From: an uncultured Lachnospiraceae bacterium
GTDB taxonomy: Bacteria > Bacillota > Clostridia > Lachnospirales > Lachnospiraceae
Assembly: GCA_944376125.1 (NCBI GenBank)
Contig: CALWBQ010000008.1
Location: 62,001-126,000 of the forward strand
Reading direction: 5' to 3'
Length of the DNA stretch: 64,000 nt
This document shows positions 33,315 through 41,424 of the stretch, in pieces. The first letter of the stretch is position 1. Each line of letters begins with the position of its first letter. Under the pieces are notes generated by a model. The model did not search any database and had not been told where the DNA came from. It saw nothing but the letters and a program-made list of their open reading frames with translations. Position numbers and translations under genes: made by a program.

Positions 33315-34748
33315 TTAATAGGCTTTTCCCCAGTATACCATCTTTGTGGCGGGTTTTCCGCAGCATACGCAGGTATCGGAAAGTTTTTCCTGAGCAAAGG
33401 GCATGCACCGTGAGGTTACGCCGGCCTCCTCTTTCAGCCGATCCTCACATTCCTGGCAGCCGCACCACATGGCCTTGATAAAGCCCGGCTTATTGTCAGC
33501 GATATCCTTCAATTCATCCAATGTGAGGGCCGTATACGTATGGGAATCCCGATGTTTCTTCGCTCTCTCAAACATATCTTTCTGGATGGCATCCAGCATC
33601 TCGCCCACCTTTGTCTCCAGATCGCTCAGCGCCACCGTAACTTTTTCATGGGTATCTCTGCGAACCAGAACAGCCTGATCTGCTGCGATATCTTTAGGAC
33701 CAATCTCGACTCTCAGCGGAATTCCTCTCATCTCGCACTCGCTGAATTTCCACCCAGGGCTCTTATCCGTGTCGTCCACCTTTACCTTGAATCCGGACAG
33801 ACGGTCTCTCAGCTCCCAGGCTTTCTCCAGCACACCCTCTTTTCTCTGCTGGATCGGTATGATAATCACCTGAACAGGAGCGATTCTGGGCGGAAGAACC
33901 AAACCATCGTTGTCTCCGTGAGCCATAATGATAGCGCCGATCAGACGGGTAGACATCCCCCAGGAAGTCTGATGAACATATTTCAGCTGATTGTCCTTGT
34001 CACTGTACTGAATTCCAAACGCCTTAGCAAAACCATCCCCAAAATTATGGCTGGTTCCTGACTGGAGCGCTTTTCCGTCGTGCATCAGCGCCTCAATGGT
34101 ATAAGTAGATTCTGCCCCGGCAAACTTTTCCTTATCTGTCTTTTTTCCGCGGATAACCGGGAGTGCCAGCACCTCCTCGCAAAAATCAGCGTACAGGTTC
34201 AGCATCTGCTCGGTTCTCTCTTCTGCTTCCTCAGCCGTGGCATGGGCTGTGTGGCCTTCCTGCCAGAGAAATTCCCTGGAACGAAGGAACGGACGGGTAG
34301 TCTTCTCCCAACGGACAACAGAACACCACTGATTATAAACCTTGGGAAGATCACGGTAAGACTGAATATCCCTCTGATAAAAATCGCAGAACAGCGTCTC
34401 CGAAGTAGGCCGTACGCACAGTCTCTCCTGAAGGGGCTCCAGACCTCCATGAGTTACCCAAGCCACTTCCGGAGCGAACCCTTCTACATGATCCTTCTCC
34501 TTTTGGAGCAGGCTCTCCGGTATAAACATAGGCATATAAACGTTCCGGACTCCCACTTTTTTGAATCTGGCATCCAGTTCATGCTGAATATTTTCCCAGA
34601 GGGCATACCCATCCGGTTTGATTACCATACATCCCTTGACACTGGAATAATCGATAAGTTCTGCTTTTTTCACAACATCTGTGTACCACTGGGCGAAATC
34701 TACATCCATAGATGTGATCGCCTCTACCATTTTTTTGTCGTTAGCCAT
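33315..34748 (-). CDS. proS: Prolyl-tRNA synthetase, type 3 (ProS)
   Basis: A 477-residue class II synthetase that charges tRNA-Pro. It is the short eukaryotic/archaeal-like form: no INS editing insertion, and a zinc-type C-terminal domain ([10 protein letters not shown], then [15 protein letters not shown]) ending in tyrosine. Motif 2 is in [18 protein letters not shown] (near 145) and [13 protein letters not shown] (near 110) is the active-site loop. Ribosome site AAGGAGAGAG precedes the ATG. Expression is controlled by a T-box leader with a CCG (proline) specifier, so transcription rises when uncharged tRNA-Pro accumulates. Because this form lacks Ala-editing, a free-standing editing protein would be expected elsewhere. 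Confidence 0.95.
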   Translation of the reverse strand: MANDKKMVEAITSMDVDFAQWYTDVVKKAELIDYSSVKGCMVIKPDGYALWENIQHELDARFKKVGVRNVYMPMFIPESLLQKEKDHVEGFAPEVAWVTHGGLEPLQERLCVRPTSETLFCDFYQRDIQSYRDLPKVYNQWCSVVRWEKTTRPFLRSREFLWQEGHTAHATAEEAEERTEQMLNLYADFCEEVLALPVIRGKKTDKEKFAGAESTYTIEALMHDGKALQSGTSHNFGDGFAKAFGIQYSDKDNQLKYVHQTSWGMSTRLIGAIIMAHGDNDGLVLPPRIAPVQVIIIPIQQRKEGVLEKAWELRDRLSGFKVKVDDTDKSPGWKFSECEMRGIPLRVEIGPKDIAADQAVLVRRDTHEKVTVALSDLETKVGEMLDAIQKDMFERAKKHRDSHTYTALTLDELKDIADNKPGFIKAMWCGCQECEDRLKEEAGVTSRCMPFAQEKLSDTCVCCGKPATKMVYWGKAY

Positions 34749-34835
34749 TTTCTCTCTCCTTCTTCTATTACTTTTGAGGGAAGCGGCTTCCTGCCTCCAT
34801 CAGTCCTCCGCCTGCGGCAAACTGTACAGCGGCAG

Positions 34836-35090
34836 AAATAAAAAAGCCACCCGCTCCCTCTCATCTAAGGGACCGAATGACTCGGCGGTACCACCCAAAT
34901 TAGCGCCCTGTCCAGGCCGCTCACTTCATTAAACCGTTAACGCCGGAATACGCCCTGGTTTCCCAGAGAAGCTCCAAGGCCGGTTCAGCACCCAGGGACA
35001 CGAAGGCCTTCCACCAGCGGCCTTCTCTCTGGAGAGTGTGAATGCTTACTAATCCTCTTCACAGCTGCAATCTTTCAGCTAAGTTGTGTA
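34836..35090 (-). promoter_or_regulatory. T-box leader of proS (proline)
   Basis: The antiterminator T-box sequence TGGGTGGTACCGCCG is at 34884-34897 leftward and a terminator hairpin ending in TTTTTT lies at 34838-34860, just before the gene. The long stem I region lies at about 34920-35085. A CCG triplet (34981-34983) follows GAA at the place where the trp leader in this window has TGG, so it is the proline specifier. This region explains the 390-base gap upstream of proS. Confidence 0.9.
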
Positions 35091-35095
35091 GTAAG

Positions 35096-35124
35096 ATTTT
35101 ACGCCAACCCCAGATGTTTGTCAA
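35096..35124 (-). promoter_or_regulatory. proS T-box promoter
   Basis: Leftward TTGACA (35119-35124) and TAAAAT (35096-35101) at 17 bases, immediately before stem I of the T-box. Confidence 0.8.
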
Positions 35125-35140
35125 TCACCTTTCGCTCAAA

Positions 35141-35833
35141 TTACTGCAGATCTATGTCCCAATCCCTCAGCCCTTGATCCAATCTCTTCTGAAACTGGCC
35201 GTAAAAACCTGCTTGGCTTTCATAGTCTTCCAGATAAAACGTTTTCAGGACATACATACTGGCCGCCTTTGCCATTTCTCCATCTTTTCCCTGGATAATT
35301 TTCGTTTGAAGTCCCTTGCAGAAAAAATGCCACTTCCATAAAAATCTTTCGTTTTCCTGCACATCTGGCGTATCAATCCATTTCTGGACTTTGACCTTTG
35401 TGCGGTTTTTCTTCTGACAGCCATTAACCAAGAAAATGTATCGGATTCCATCTTTTTTGTAATCCCTGCCCAGAGGAAAAATCCTGCAGATCCCTGGCCT
35501 GAATCTGTGGATCGAGCATCTTCCCGACTCGTTCAAAAAAGCACATGCGTCGTCTGTCTCTCTCATTTTAAGGTGCGGGAGAATCAGGCCATTCTCCACC
35601 CCCAGTTCAATGTACCCATCTAACAGCATTTCAAAGGTTTTACCCAGATTGCTTGTGATCAGAAAGCTGTCCAGCGGATTCAAAGTTACAGAATTGCCCA
35701 TGCCGCGGCAGCAGGCTGAACAGCCCTCGCAGTCGCCACACCCAGCTTTTACCATATCATTTAAAGAATACAGCCGGCCGTCAGTGACATACCGCCCGGT
35801 CTCTCTGTCCATTTGTTCCATTTTCCTCTCCAT
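35141..35833 (-). CDS. YkgJ-family cysteine-cluster protein
   Basis: A 230-residue protein with the YkgJ (PF03692) pattern: CGDCEGCSACCRG (near residue 32) followed by CSIHRFRPGICRIFPLG (near 107). The cysteines suggest a zinc or Fe-S cluster, and the role is not established for the family. A second pair of cysteines (near 138 and 170) lies further on. Three in-frame ATGs fall within the first eight codons; none has a strong ribosome site, so the exact start is uncertain. It is separately transcribed, between the rubrerythrin terminator and the proS promoter. Confidence 0.8.
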   Translation of the reverse strand: MERKMEQMDRETGRYVTDGRLYSLNDMVKAGCGDCEGCSACCRGMGNSVTLNPLDSFLITSNLGKTFEMLLDGYIELGVENGLILPHLKMRETDDACAFLNESGRCSIHRFRPGICRIFPLGRDYKKDGIRYIFLVNGCQKKNRTKVKVQKWIDTPDVQENERFLWKWHFFCKGLQTKIIQGKDGEMAKAASMYVLKTFYLEDYESQAGFYGQFQKRLDQGLRDWDIDLQ

Positions 35834-35863
35834 TTTCAGATTTTCTTCCGCTCAGCATAAACT

Positions 35864-35894
35864 GGCCCGGTCTGAAATCGCTTCAGGCCGGGCC
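35864..35894 (-). terminator. Terminator after rubrerythrin
   Basis: Leftward GGCCCGGCCTGAA pairs with TTCAGACCGGGCC (13 bp, one mismatch) around a 5-base loop. The T tract is weak (AGTTTATG). It is 15 bases past the rubrerythrin stop. Confidence 0.72.
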
Positions 35895-35908
35895 TACTAC
35901 TATCTTAC

Positions 35909-36445
35909 TTAATAGTTTTCTACTTTTCTTTCAAAGTAAGCTCTCGGATGAGCACAGCACGGGCATACCTCCGGTGCTTCCTCCCCCTCGTGAACATACC
36001 CGCAGTTGCGGCATTTCCAGCCAAGAGGCGCATCTCCCTTGAAGGTGCCATCCTTTTTCATGCTGTCCAGCAGCTTCAGATAGCGCTTCTCATGGGCAGC
36101 CTCTACCTTTGCAACCAGTTCGAACTTGACAGCCAGCTCCTCAAAGCCCTCTTCTCTGGCTTCTCTGGCCATGCGCGCATACATATCAGTCCACTCGTAA
36201 TTTTCACCTGCAGCAGCATCCTCGAGATTTTCTTCCGGTGTACCGATGCCGTGAAACTCTTTAAACCACATCTTTGCGTGTTCTTTTTCCTGATCAGCGG
36301 TCTCCAGATACAGAGCGGCAAGCTGCTCATAACCAGCCTTCTTTGCTGCAGAAGCGTAATAAGTATATTTATTGCGTGCCTCAGATTCCCCTGCAAACGC
36401 GTCTTTTAAATTCTGCTCTGTCTTTGTTCCTGCGTACTTTGACAT
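35909..36445 (-). CDS. rbr: Rubrerythrin
   Basis: A 178-residue peroxide reductase of anaerobes. The N-terminal four-helix bundle holds the diiron site: GESEARNKY (near residue 20), DQEKEHAKM (near 52) and [11 protein letters not shown] (near 115). The C-terminal 40 residues are a rubredoxin-like domain with CRNCG and CPCCAHP. Cytoplasmic; reduces hydrogen peroxide using electrons passed through the rubredoxin domain. It follows the reverse rubrerythrin by 29 bases and shares its PerR-controlled region, so it is the last gene of a peroxide-defence transcript. Confidence 0.95.
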   Translation of the reverse strand: MSKYAGTKTEQNLKDAFAGESEARNKYTYYASAAKKAGYEQLAALYLETADQEKEHAKMWFKEFHGIGTPEENLEDAAAGENYEWTDMYARMAREAREEGFEELAVKFELVAKVEAAHEKRYLKLLDSMKKDGTFKGDAPLGWKCRNCGYVHEGEEAPEVCPCCAHPRAYFERKVENY

Positions 36446-36474
36446 GAGTCTCCTCCTTTGTAACCCCGGGCCAA

Positions 36475-37017
36475 TTAACCAAAGTATCTCTTTAACAAAC
36501 CTGCAAATGCTCTTCCATGGCGAGCTTCGTCTCTTGCCATCTCATGTACAGTGTCATGGATTGCGTCAAGGTTTGCAGCTTTCGCTCTCTTAGCAAGATC
36601 GGTCTTGCCTGCGGTAGCGCCATTCTCAGCAGCCACTCTCAGCTCCAGGTTCTTCTTGGTGCTGTCGGTAACAACCTCACCTAAAAGCTCTGCAAATTTT
36701 GCAGCATGCTCTGCCTCTTCCCAAGCGGCCTTCTCATAGTACAGGCCAATCTCCGGATAGCCTTCTCTGTGGGCAACTCTTGCCATAGCCAGATACATAC
36801 CAACCTCGCTGCACTCACCTTCAAAGTTTGCTCTTAAATCTTTGAGAATATCTTCACTGACGCCCTGCGCTACACCTACTACGTGCTCTGCTGCCCAGGT
36901 CATCTCCTCTTCCTGCAGTTTAAACTTGCTGCCGGGAACTTTACATACCGGGCAGAATTCCGGAGGATTCTCCCCCTCATAAACATATCCGCAAACTGTA
37001 CAAACCCATTTCTTCAT
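36475..37017 (-). CDS. Reverse rubrerythrin (rubredoxin domain first)
   Basis: A 180-residue protein with the domains in the opposite order: a rubredoxin domain ([10 protein letters not shown] and CPVCKVPG, residues 6-35), then a diiron helical bundle with [13 protein letters not shown] (near 64) and [13 protein letters not shown] (near 100) and [12 protein letters not shown] (near 160). Reverse rubrerythrins of Clostridium act as NADH-linked reductases for hydrogen peroxide and oxygen. The upstream 87 bases contain a PerR-like dyad. It is transcribed before rubrerythrin. Confidence 0.93.
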   Translation of the reverse strand: MKKWVCTVCGYVYEGENPPEFCPVCKVPGSKFKLQEEEMTWAAEHVVGVAQGVSEDILKDLRANFEGECSEVGMYLAMARVAHREGYPEIGLYYEKAAWEEAEHAAKFAELLGEVVTDSTKKNLELRVAAENGATAGKTDLAKRAKAANLDAIHDTVHEMARDEARHGRAFAGLLKRYFG

Positions 37018-37072
37018 AGCACTTTTCTCCTTTTCTTTTTATTGAATAAATTGTTAATAGTAGTTCTCTGAT

Positions 37073-37090
37073 TAATAATAAGAATTATTA
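37073..37090. promoter_or_regulatory. PerR-box-like dyad before the reverse rubrerythrin
   Basis: TAATAATAAGAATTATTA matches its own reverse complement at 14 of 18 positions and resembles the PerR consensus (TTATAAT-N-ATTATAA). It lies in the short gap between perR and the reverse rubrerythrin gene. Confidence 0.6.
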
Positions 37091-37103
37091 CTGTTTTAGG
37101 ATA

Positions 37104-37532
37104 TCATACCACAGCACTCTTGTCAACCTCTTTTAAAGAAAGATTTTCCATTTCCAGGCAATCCGGGCACACGCCGTAAAAAAGCATCGCGTGGTTTTCT
37201 ACTCGTCCAGGATAGTACCGCCCAGCCAGGGCATTCAGTTCATCCATGTGATCCATAGGCATATCGATCACCCGGCCGCAGCGGCGGCACAAAAAATGAT
37301 AATGGGGCGCCGTGTCTCCGTCAAAATGATCCGGTCCATTGTCACAGTGAAGTCTCTGGACTTCCCCCAATTCTACCAATAAATTTAGATTTCGATAGAC
37401 TGTTCCCAGGCTGATATTCGGATATTCTTCCCGGATAGCTGCATAAATGGCATCTGCCGTCGGATGATCACTGCGCGCCATCAGGCACGCTTTAATCGAT
37501 TCCCTCTGCCTGCTGAACTTCAATGTCTTCAT
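37104..37532 (-). CDS. perR: PerR-type Fur-family peroxide regulator
   Basis: A 142-residue metalloregulator. The winged helix spans residues 1-75 (NISLGTVYRNLNLLVELGEV). HFDGDTAPHYHFLC (near 73) carries metal-binding His and Asp; CRRC (near 86) and CPDC (near 125) are the structural zinc site. PerR uses iron and histidine oxidation to sense peroxide and derepresses rubrerythrins in Clostridia. The 87-base spacing to the reverse rubrerythrin gene and dyads on both sides of perR support PerR over Fur or Zur. A long dyad overlaps its own promoter region, implying autoregulation. Confidence 0.88.
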   Translation of the reverse strand: MKTLKFSRQRESIKACLMARSDHPTADAIYAAIREEYPNISLGTVYRNLNLLVELGEVQRLHCDNGPDHFDGDTAPHYHFLCRRCGRVIDMPMDHMDELNALAGRYYPGRVENHAMLFYGVCPDCLEMENLSLKEVDKSAVV

Positions 37533-37546
37533 AGCAGCATCCTTTC

Positions 37547-37581
37547 TATAATAAAATAGTAATAGTTACTGTTTTATTATA
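37547..37581. promoter_or_regulatory. Large PerR-box-like dyad upstream of perR
   Basis: The 17-base arms around one central base match in 15 of 17 positions (TATAATAAAA and TTTTATTATA at the ends). It lies 15 bases before the perR start. Its A/T composition and the neighbouring gene suggest autoregulation by PerR. Confidence 0.65.
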
Positions 37582-37619
37582 GAGAAAAATCAGCCTTATG
37601 TCAACATCCAATCCAATTT

Positions 37620-38519
37620 TTATTCTACAGTATTTTTTATCGATCCGACACCTTCTACCCGGCACTCCACTACATCTCCGGCTTTCAAAAACTTAGGCGG
37701 ATCAAATCCCATGCCGACGCCCGCAGGAGTCCCTGTGGAGATAATCGTTCCTGCCTGCAGTGTCATTCCCTTAGAAAGTTCACTGACAATATGATCAATA
37801 TCAAAAATCAGCAGCTCCGTATTGCTGTCCTGCCGCAGCTCTCCGTTAACCCAGGACTGGATTTTCAGCTTAGGCGGGTACGGAAGGGAATCTACCGTAG
37901 CAATGCACGGTCCCATGGGCAGGAATCCATCCAGGCTTTTTCCGAAATACCACTGCTTGTGGCGATTCTGGATATTTCTAGCACTGACATCATTGATCAC
38001 GGTATATCCAAATATATAATCCTTTACCTGTTCCGGAGGGACATTTTTTGCCTCCTTCCGAATAATAACTGCCAGCTCAGCCTCATAATCCAGGCTGTCC
38101 ACAATATCAAAATGGCCCGGGATCGGATCCCCGTCTGCACTGGCCGTGTTGACACGCTTGGAAAAATACACAGCATACTGACGCTTTCCATCAAACTCTT
38201 CCTTTTTAAATCTGGCCGACTCTTCAGCGTGAGCCATATAATTGATTCCCAGGCAGATCACATCCTGCTTTGGTCTGGGGATCGGAGCCAGCAGGTGAAT
38301 CTCCCCCAACGGCGCCGCCCCGGCAATCCCATAGGGTTCCTTTCTGCTGGTATACTCTAATAGCTGCAGCTCTGATTCTCCTATCTCCTCTATCAACATT
38401 TCCATCTCGTCATAGTCCACGCCAATACTCTTGATCGGGTAAACCCAGCTCTCATCTTGGTTCAGGACCCCTATCCTTGATTTTCTCTCCCGTTCCAGTT
38501 GATATGTAACCAGTTTCAT
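37620..38519 (-). CDS. Fumarylacetoacetate hydrolase-family protein
   Basis: A 299-residue FAH-fold enzyme, a family that includes 2-hydroxyhepta-2,4-diene-1,7-dioate isomerases, acylpyruvases and oxaloacetate decarboxylases. CLGINYMAHAEES (near 82), DYEAELAVIIRKEAK (near 135), with the metal-binding EAE, and ISTGTPAGVGM (near 265) are the conserved core. The ATG at 38519 has AAGGAG upstream. The actual substrate cannot be read from sequence. It ends 88 bases upstream of perR's start region, and is separately transcribed behind a long leader. Confidence 0.82.
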   Translation of the reverse strand: MKLVTYQLERERKSRIGVLNQDESWVYPIKSIGVDYDEMEMLIEEIGESELQLLEYTSRKEPYGIAGAAPLGEIHLLAPIPRPKQDVICLGINYMAHAEESARFKKEEFDGKRQYAVYFSKRVNTASADGDPIPGHFDIVDSLDYEAELAVIIRKEAKNVPPEQVKDYIFGYTVINDVSARNIQNRHKQWYFGKSLDGFLPMGPCIATVDSLPYPPKLKIQSWVNGELRQDSNTELLIFDIDHIVSELSKGMTLQAGTIISTGTPAGVGMGFDPPKFLKAGDVVECRVEGVGSIKNTVE

Positions 38520-38780
38520 CTTTTTTCTCCTTATCTCAAGCATGGATTCTTCGCCTGCGTGCCCATCCTCGCAGAGCGTTTCGGCCATACCCCAGGGCGA
38601 AATTCCCCATGATATGACCAAATGCCCCGCAGCAAGCTGACGGGGCACAAAAATTGAAAGCACAGCAAACCGCGGGGCGTTCGTTCTCGTCATCAACTGA
38701 GAATAAACGGATCCGTTTAGCCACCTCGCTTTTTTAATCCTTTTTTCTTAGTTATCATGCTATCACAAAACAGAAAGAAC
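38520..38780 (-). other. Long leader with hairpins and a 62-codon open frame
   Basis: About 260 bases separate a TTGACA promoter from the hydrolase start. They hold a 14-base palindrome AAACGGATCCGTTT (38705-38718) and the hairpin TGCCCCG/CGGGGCA (38623-38647). An open frame from a GTG at 38724 to 38536 would encode 62 residues with a Cys-rich core (AVCCAFNFCAPSACCGAFG), ending 17 bases before the hydrolase ATG; it has no good ribosome site. Coding, RNA leader or neither is undecided. Confidence 0.35.
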
Positions 38781-38786
38781 TGTCAA
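38757..38786 (-). promoter_or_regulatory. Promoter of the hydrolase leader
   Basis: Leftward TTGACA (38781-38786) and TAGCAT (38757-38762) at 18 bases. Confidence 0.5.
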
Positions 38787-38821
38787 TAGTTTTCAGGCAA
38801 TTAAGGTGTCTGTGACATTTT

Positions 38822-40621
38822 TTATGGATTTTTCAGATCTATCGGATCTCCTAAAATATCTACTCCCTCCGCCGTATTCCGATCCACTGTGTACCAGTCA
38901 TATGTAGCCAGATGATCATCCATAGATTCATAGAGATGTATCATAACCAGATCCCCATCCGTTCTGTCCACCTGTATTCCCGGAGGCGCCTCCGAATACC
39001 TGGCTTCATAATAAACTCTGGCCATCTCGCACAGCTCCTCATCGCTGTAGGGCCCCTGATGTGCCTGCTCTGTCTCTTCCGGCTCCGGCTGCGATGTCAG
39101 GCTGTCCGGAGGAGTATACATCCAAAAATCTGCCAGCGGTTCGCCCGTATACGCATCCGCCTCCACTGAAGCCACCGGTTCACCCTGGTAACGGAACTCC
39201 ACATAGATCAGCCAGAGGCCAGCACCTTCCCAGTAATATGCTTCCGACTGATTCGCTTCCACTGGCAGATCATCCGGCACATTCAGAATCTTTTTGATAT
39301 ATTCCAGCTGTTCCGGGCTCAGCGGCCCCAAACCAGACTGCTCCGGGCCGGGCTGTTCTGTCTCAGATTCCGCCTCTTCAGCGGCGCCGCCCCCGGTTAT
39401 CTCCAGGATCCTGTCTTTTATCCCCTCAATGGCATCTGCCTGTTCTTCATACCATTCGTCTGCTGCCCTGGACATCTGTCTGTTGAACCAGGCTACCAGC
39501 CCTGCATCCTCCGCCACAATACTGGAAAGGCAGTATTCTCCCCGCATCCGGCAGCTTATCAGGTACTGGGCCAGCTCAGCATACCGCTTCGCCTGCTCTT
39601 CTTCCGTCTCCGTCCCATAGCAGTCCACAAAGTCAGAGCTTATCTCCAGCAGCTCGTCCTGCAGAATGCGGCTGATATCGTAAAGCGCCATCATTTCCCG
39701 GACCCGGTTGATCAAATCCTCTCCGCCAATCACAGTATTTCCTACCAGCTTGCCAATGTCTTTGCCCAGGGCCCACGAGCTTCCCCCTGCTATCTCTGCG
39801 GCTGTCAGCCCGGCCTCGGCAACCCACTGCAGCGGAGCGCCTTCCTCATACTCTGGCATTTTCATCAAAAACTGCAGAAAATCGCTGGAGAAAACTTCCG
39901 ACCCGAAATTCTTAAAAGTTTCATCCATCAGGTTCTGGTAGGTATCCAGACGAATTTCCATGGCCTCCTTCATGCCGCTTCTCAAAGTGGAAGCTGCTGC
40001 CTTCAGTTCTCCCTCTGACTGCTCAGAAATCAGTTCCAGAAACTCATCATAAGCGGAATAATCGGCTATCATAATTTCCAGGTCTGCCAGGCCCTCCGCC
40101 CAGGCCTCCGAGTCAGCGGCCATCATATTCAGGCTGCCCACAGCGTCAGAGATCTCCTCGCTGAGAGGTCCTGCAGACGAACCGGAACCAGTCATTGTCT
40201 TCAATGCGTCTGCTCCCAGTTCCAGCAAATCACCACCATAGTCCTCCAGAGATTTCAGATTGTCCATTTTTTTCTGCTCTGCAGCGTCAGCCGCGTTTTC
40301 CATGTCGTAGATCGTTATCACATGAGTCAGGATTTCCATATATTCTTCTTTATCCGGCTCCGCTCCTGTCTCCAGCAGCGCATCTGCCAACTCCAGGGCA
40401 TACATGGCATATCCGTTTGTTTTAAAATTTTCGATGAAGTTCATATAGCCGTAATAGCTGCTCTGAATCAGGGGTTTTCCCAGATCAATGCTCAGGTACT
40501 CCTGCAGTTTTTGTCCTTCCGGCGAGTATGCGCCCTCCGCTTTATTTTCTGTGCCAAAGGCATTCACTCCAGAGCCGAGAAGCATCACTCCCGCCAGGAA
40601 TACCGCTGCTGCCCGTCTCAT
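38822..40621 (-). CDS. Secreted protein of unknown function
   Basis: A 599-residue protein with a signal peptide (MRRAAAVFLAGVMLLGSGVNAFG). The mature part is acidic and helical to about residue 410. A Pro/Glu/Gln linker (GAAEEAESETEQPGPEQSG) follows, then two small beta-rich segments: WLIYVEFRYQGEPVASVEAD with a tyrosine/tryptophan pattern near 485, reminiscent of PepSY-like domains, and a C-terminal segment with MIHLYESMDDHLATYDWYTV. I do not recognise the family. Its ATG overlaps the lipoprotein stop (TGATG). It is the last gene of the four-gene unit. The acidic, cell-surface character fits extracellular sensing or scavenging, without direct support. Confidence 0.6.
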   Translation of the reverse strand: MRRAAAVFLAGVMLLGSGVNAFGTENKAEGAYSPEGQKLQEYLSIDLGKPLIQSSYYGYMNFIENFKTNGYAMYALELADALLETGAEPDKEEYMEILTHVITIYDMENAADAAEQKKMDNLKSLEDYGGDLLELGADALKTMTGSGSSAGPLSEEISDAVGSLNMMAADSEAWAEGLADLEIMIADYSAYDEFLELISEQSEGELKAAASTLRSGMKEAMEIRLDTYQNLMDETFKNFGSEVFSSDFLQFLMKMPEYEEGAPLQWVAEAGLTAAEIAGGSSWALGKDIGKLVGNTVIGGEDLINRVREMMALYDISRILQDELLEISSDFVDCYGTETEEEQAKRYAELAQYLISCRMRGEYCLSSIVAEDAGLVAWFNRQMSRAADEWYEEQADAIEGIKDRILEITGGGAAEEAESETEQPGPEQSGLGPLSPEQLEYIKKILNVPDDLPVEANQSEAYYWEGAGLWLIYVEFRYQGEPVASVEADAYTGEPLADFWMYTPPDSLTSQPEPEETEQAHQGPYSDEELCEMARVYYEARYSEAPPGIQVDRTDGDLVMIHLYESMDDHLATYDWYTVDRNTAEGVDILGDPIDLKNP

Positions 40622-41058
40622 CACTCACTTCCCCCTTCTCCTGTACAGTCAATTTTCTGGATCGCGCAAATCATCAGGTCTTTGGCCAGAGTGTCGGCAA
40701 ATCCCTCCCGGATTTCCCCGATGTCGGCCTCTTCTACCAGAAATTCATATTCCCGCTTCCAGTCCGGATGAAGCTCAGCCATCTCTTTCAGGTCTTCTGC
40801 CTGAATCGTTTCCCCGTTCCCTGTCTGGTACAGCTCTTCCATCAGCGCAGGAAAATCCGGAGCAGAAATCCACACCAGGATCTTACCGTCTTCCTCTCCG
40901 ATGACCCTGTACTCCTCCGCGTATTCCCCGCAGTAATCAGAAAAAGTCTGTCCGGAAAGATCTGATTCCTGCGGCTTGTCCACCGAATGAGTTCCGCAGG
41001 AGCTGATCACAGCCGCACAGCCCAGAATCGCCATGACAGCTTGCAGTGTTCTCTTCAT
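40621..41058 (-). CDS. Putative lipoprotein
   Basis: A 145-residue protein starting at the ATG at 41058. A basic n-region (MKRTLQ), a hydrophobic stretch and an ISSCGTH lipobox-like end at Cys-20 or so suggest lipid anchoring. The mature part is strongly acidic. No recognised domain. It overlaps the secreted protein gene by one base and follows the small membrane protein gene by 8, so all four genes of the unit appear co-transcribed. Confidence 0.5.
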   Translation of the reverse strand: MKRTLQAVMAILGCAAVISSCGTHSVDKPQESDLSGQTFSDYCGEYAEEYRVIGEEDGKILVWISAPDFPALMEELYQTGNGETIQAEDLKEMAELHPDWKREYEFLVEEADIGEIREGFADTLAKDLMICAIQKIDCTGEGGSE

Positions 41059-41066
41059 TGCTTTTC

Positions 41067-41393
41067 CTATTCCCCTTCCCTGTTCCTCCAAACCATATAT
41101 GTCGTATTCATAGCAGAAATCTGAGCAAAATATTTCGCAGATTCTGCACTCCGCTGATTGCTTTCAGCTATCCTGCGGTTTTCGGCTTTCTTATGTTTGC
41201 ACTCAGAAATACTATTTATTATAATAATGTCACAAATCAGCCCTATCACGGCTCCGCCAATCACAAATGGGAGGAGAGGAACATTTGTCTCGTAAAGTTT
41301 CTGAATCGGCTGGAATGTAGGGCTGCCAGCTCTTTTCAGTTCTGCCCTGAGCTGGTCGATTAATACTCTCTGCTTATAGCATGCCGACTCCAT
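41067..41393 (-). CDS. Small single-span membrane protein
   Basis: A 108-residue protein with one clear transmembrane segment (about residues 42-62, LLPFVIGGAVIGLICDIII) after a charged N-terminus and before a basic tail. No family recognised. It lacks a strong ribosome site (upstream reads TTGGAACCTT), so translation may depend on coupling to the upstream HTH gene, which ends 31 bases before it. Gene order and spacing support it as part of the unit. Confidence 0.45.
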   Translation of the reverse strand: MESACYKQRVLIDQLRAELKRAGSPTFQPIQKLYETNVPLLPFVIGGAVIGLICDIIIINSISECKHKKAENRRIAESNQRSAESAKYFAQISAMNTTYMVWRNREGE

Positions 41394-41424
41394 GTATATA
41401 AGGTTCCAATGTATTCTTTCAGAT

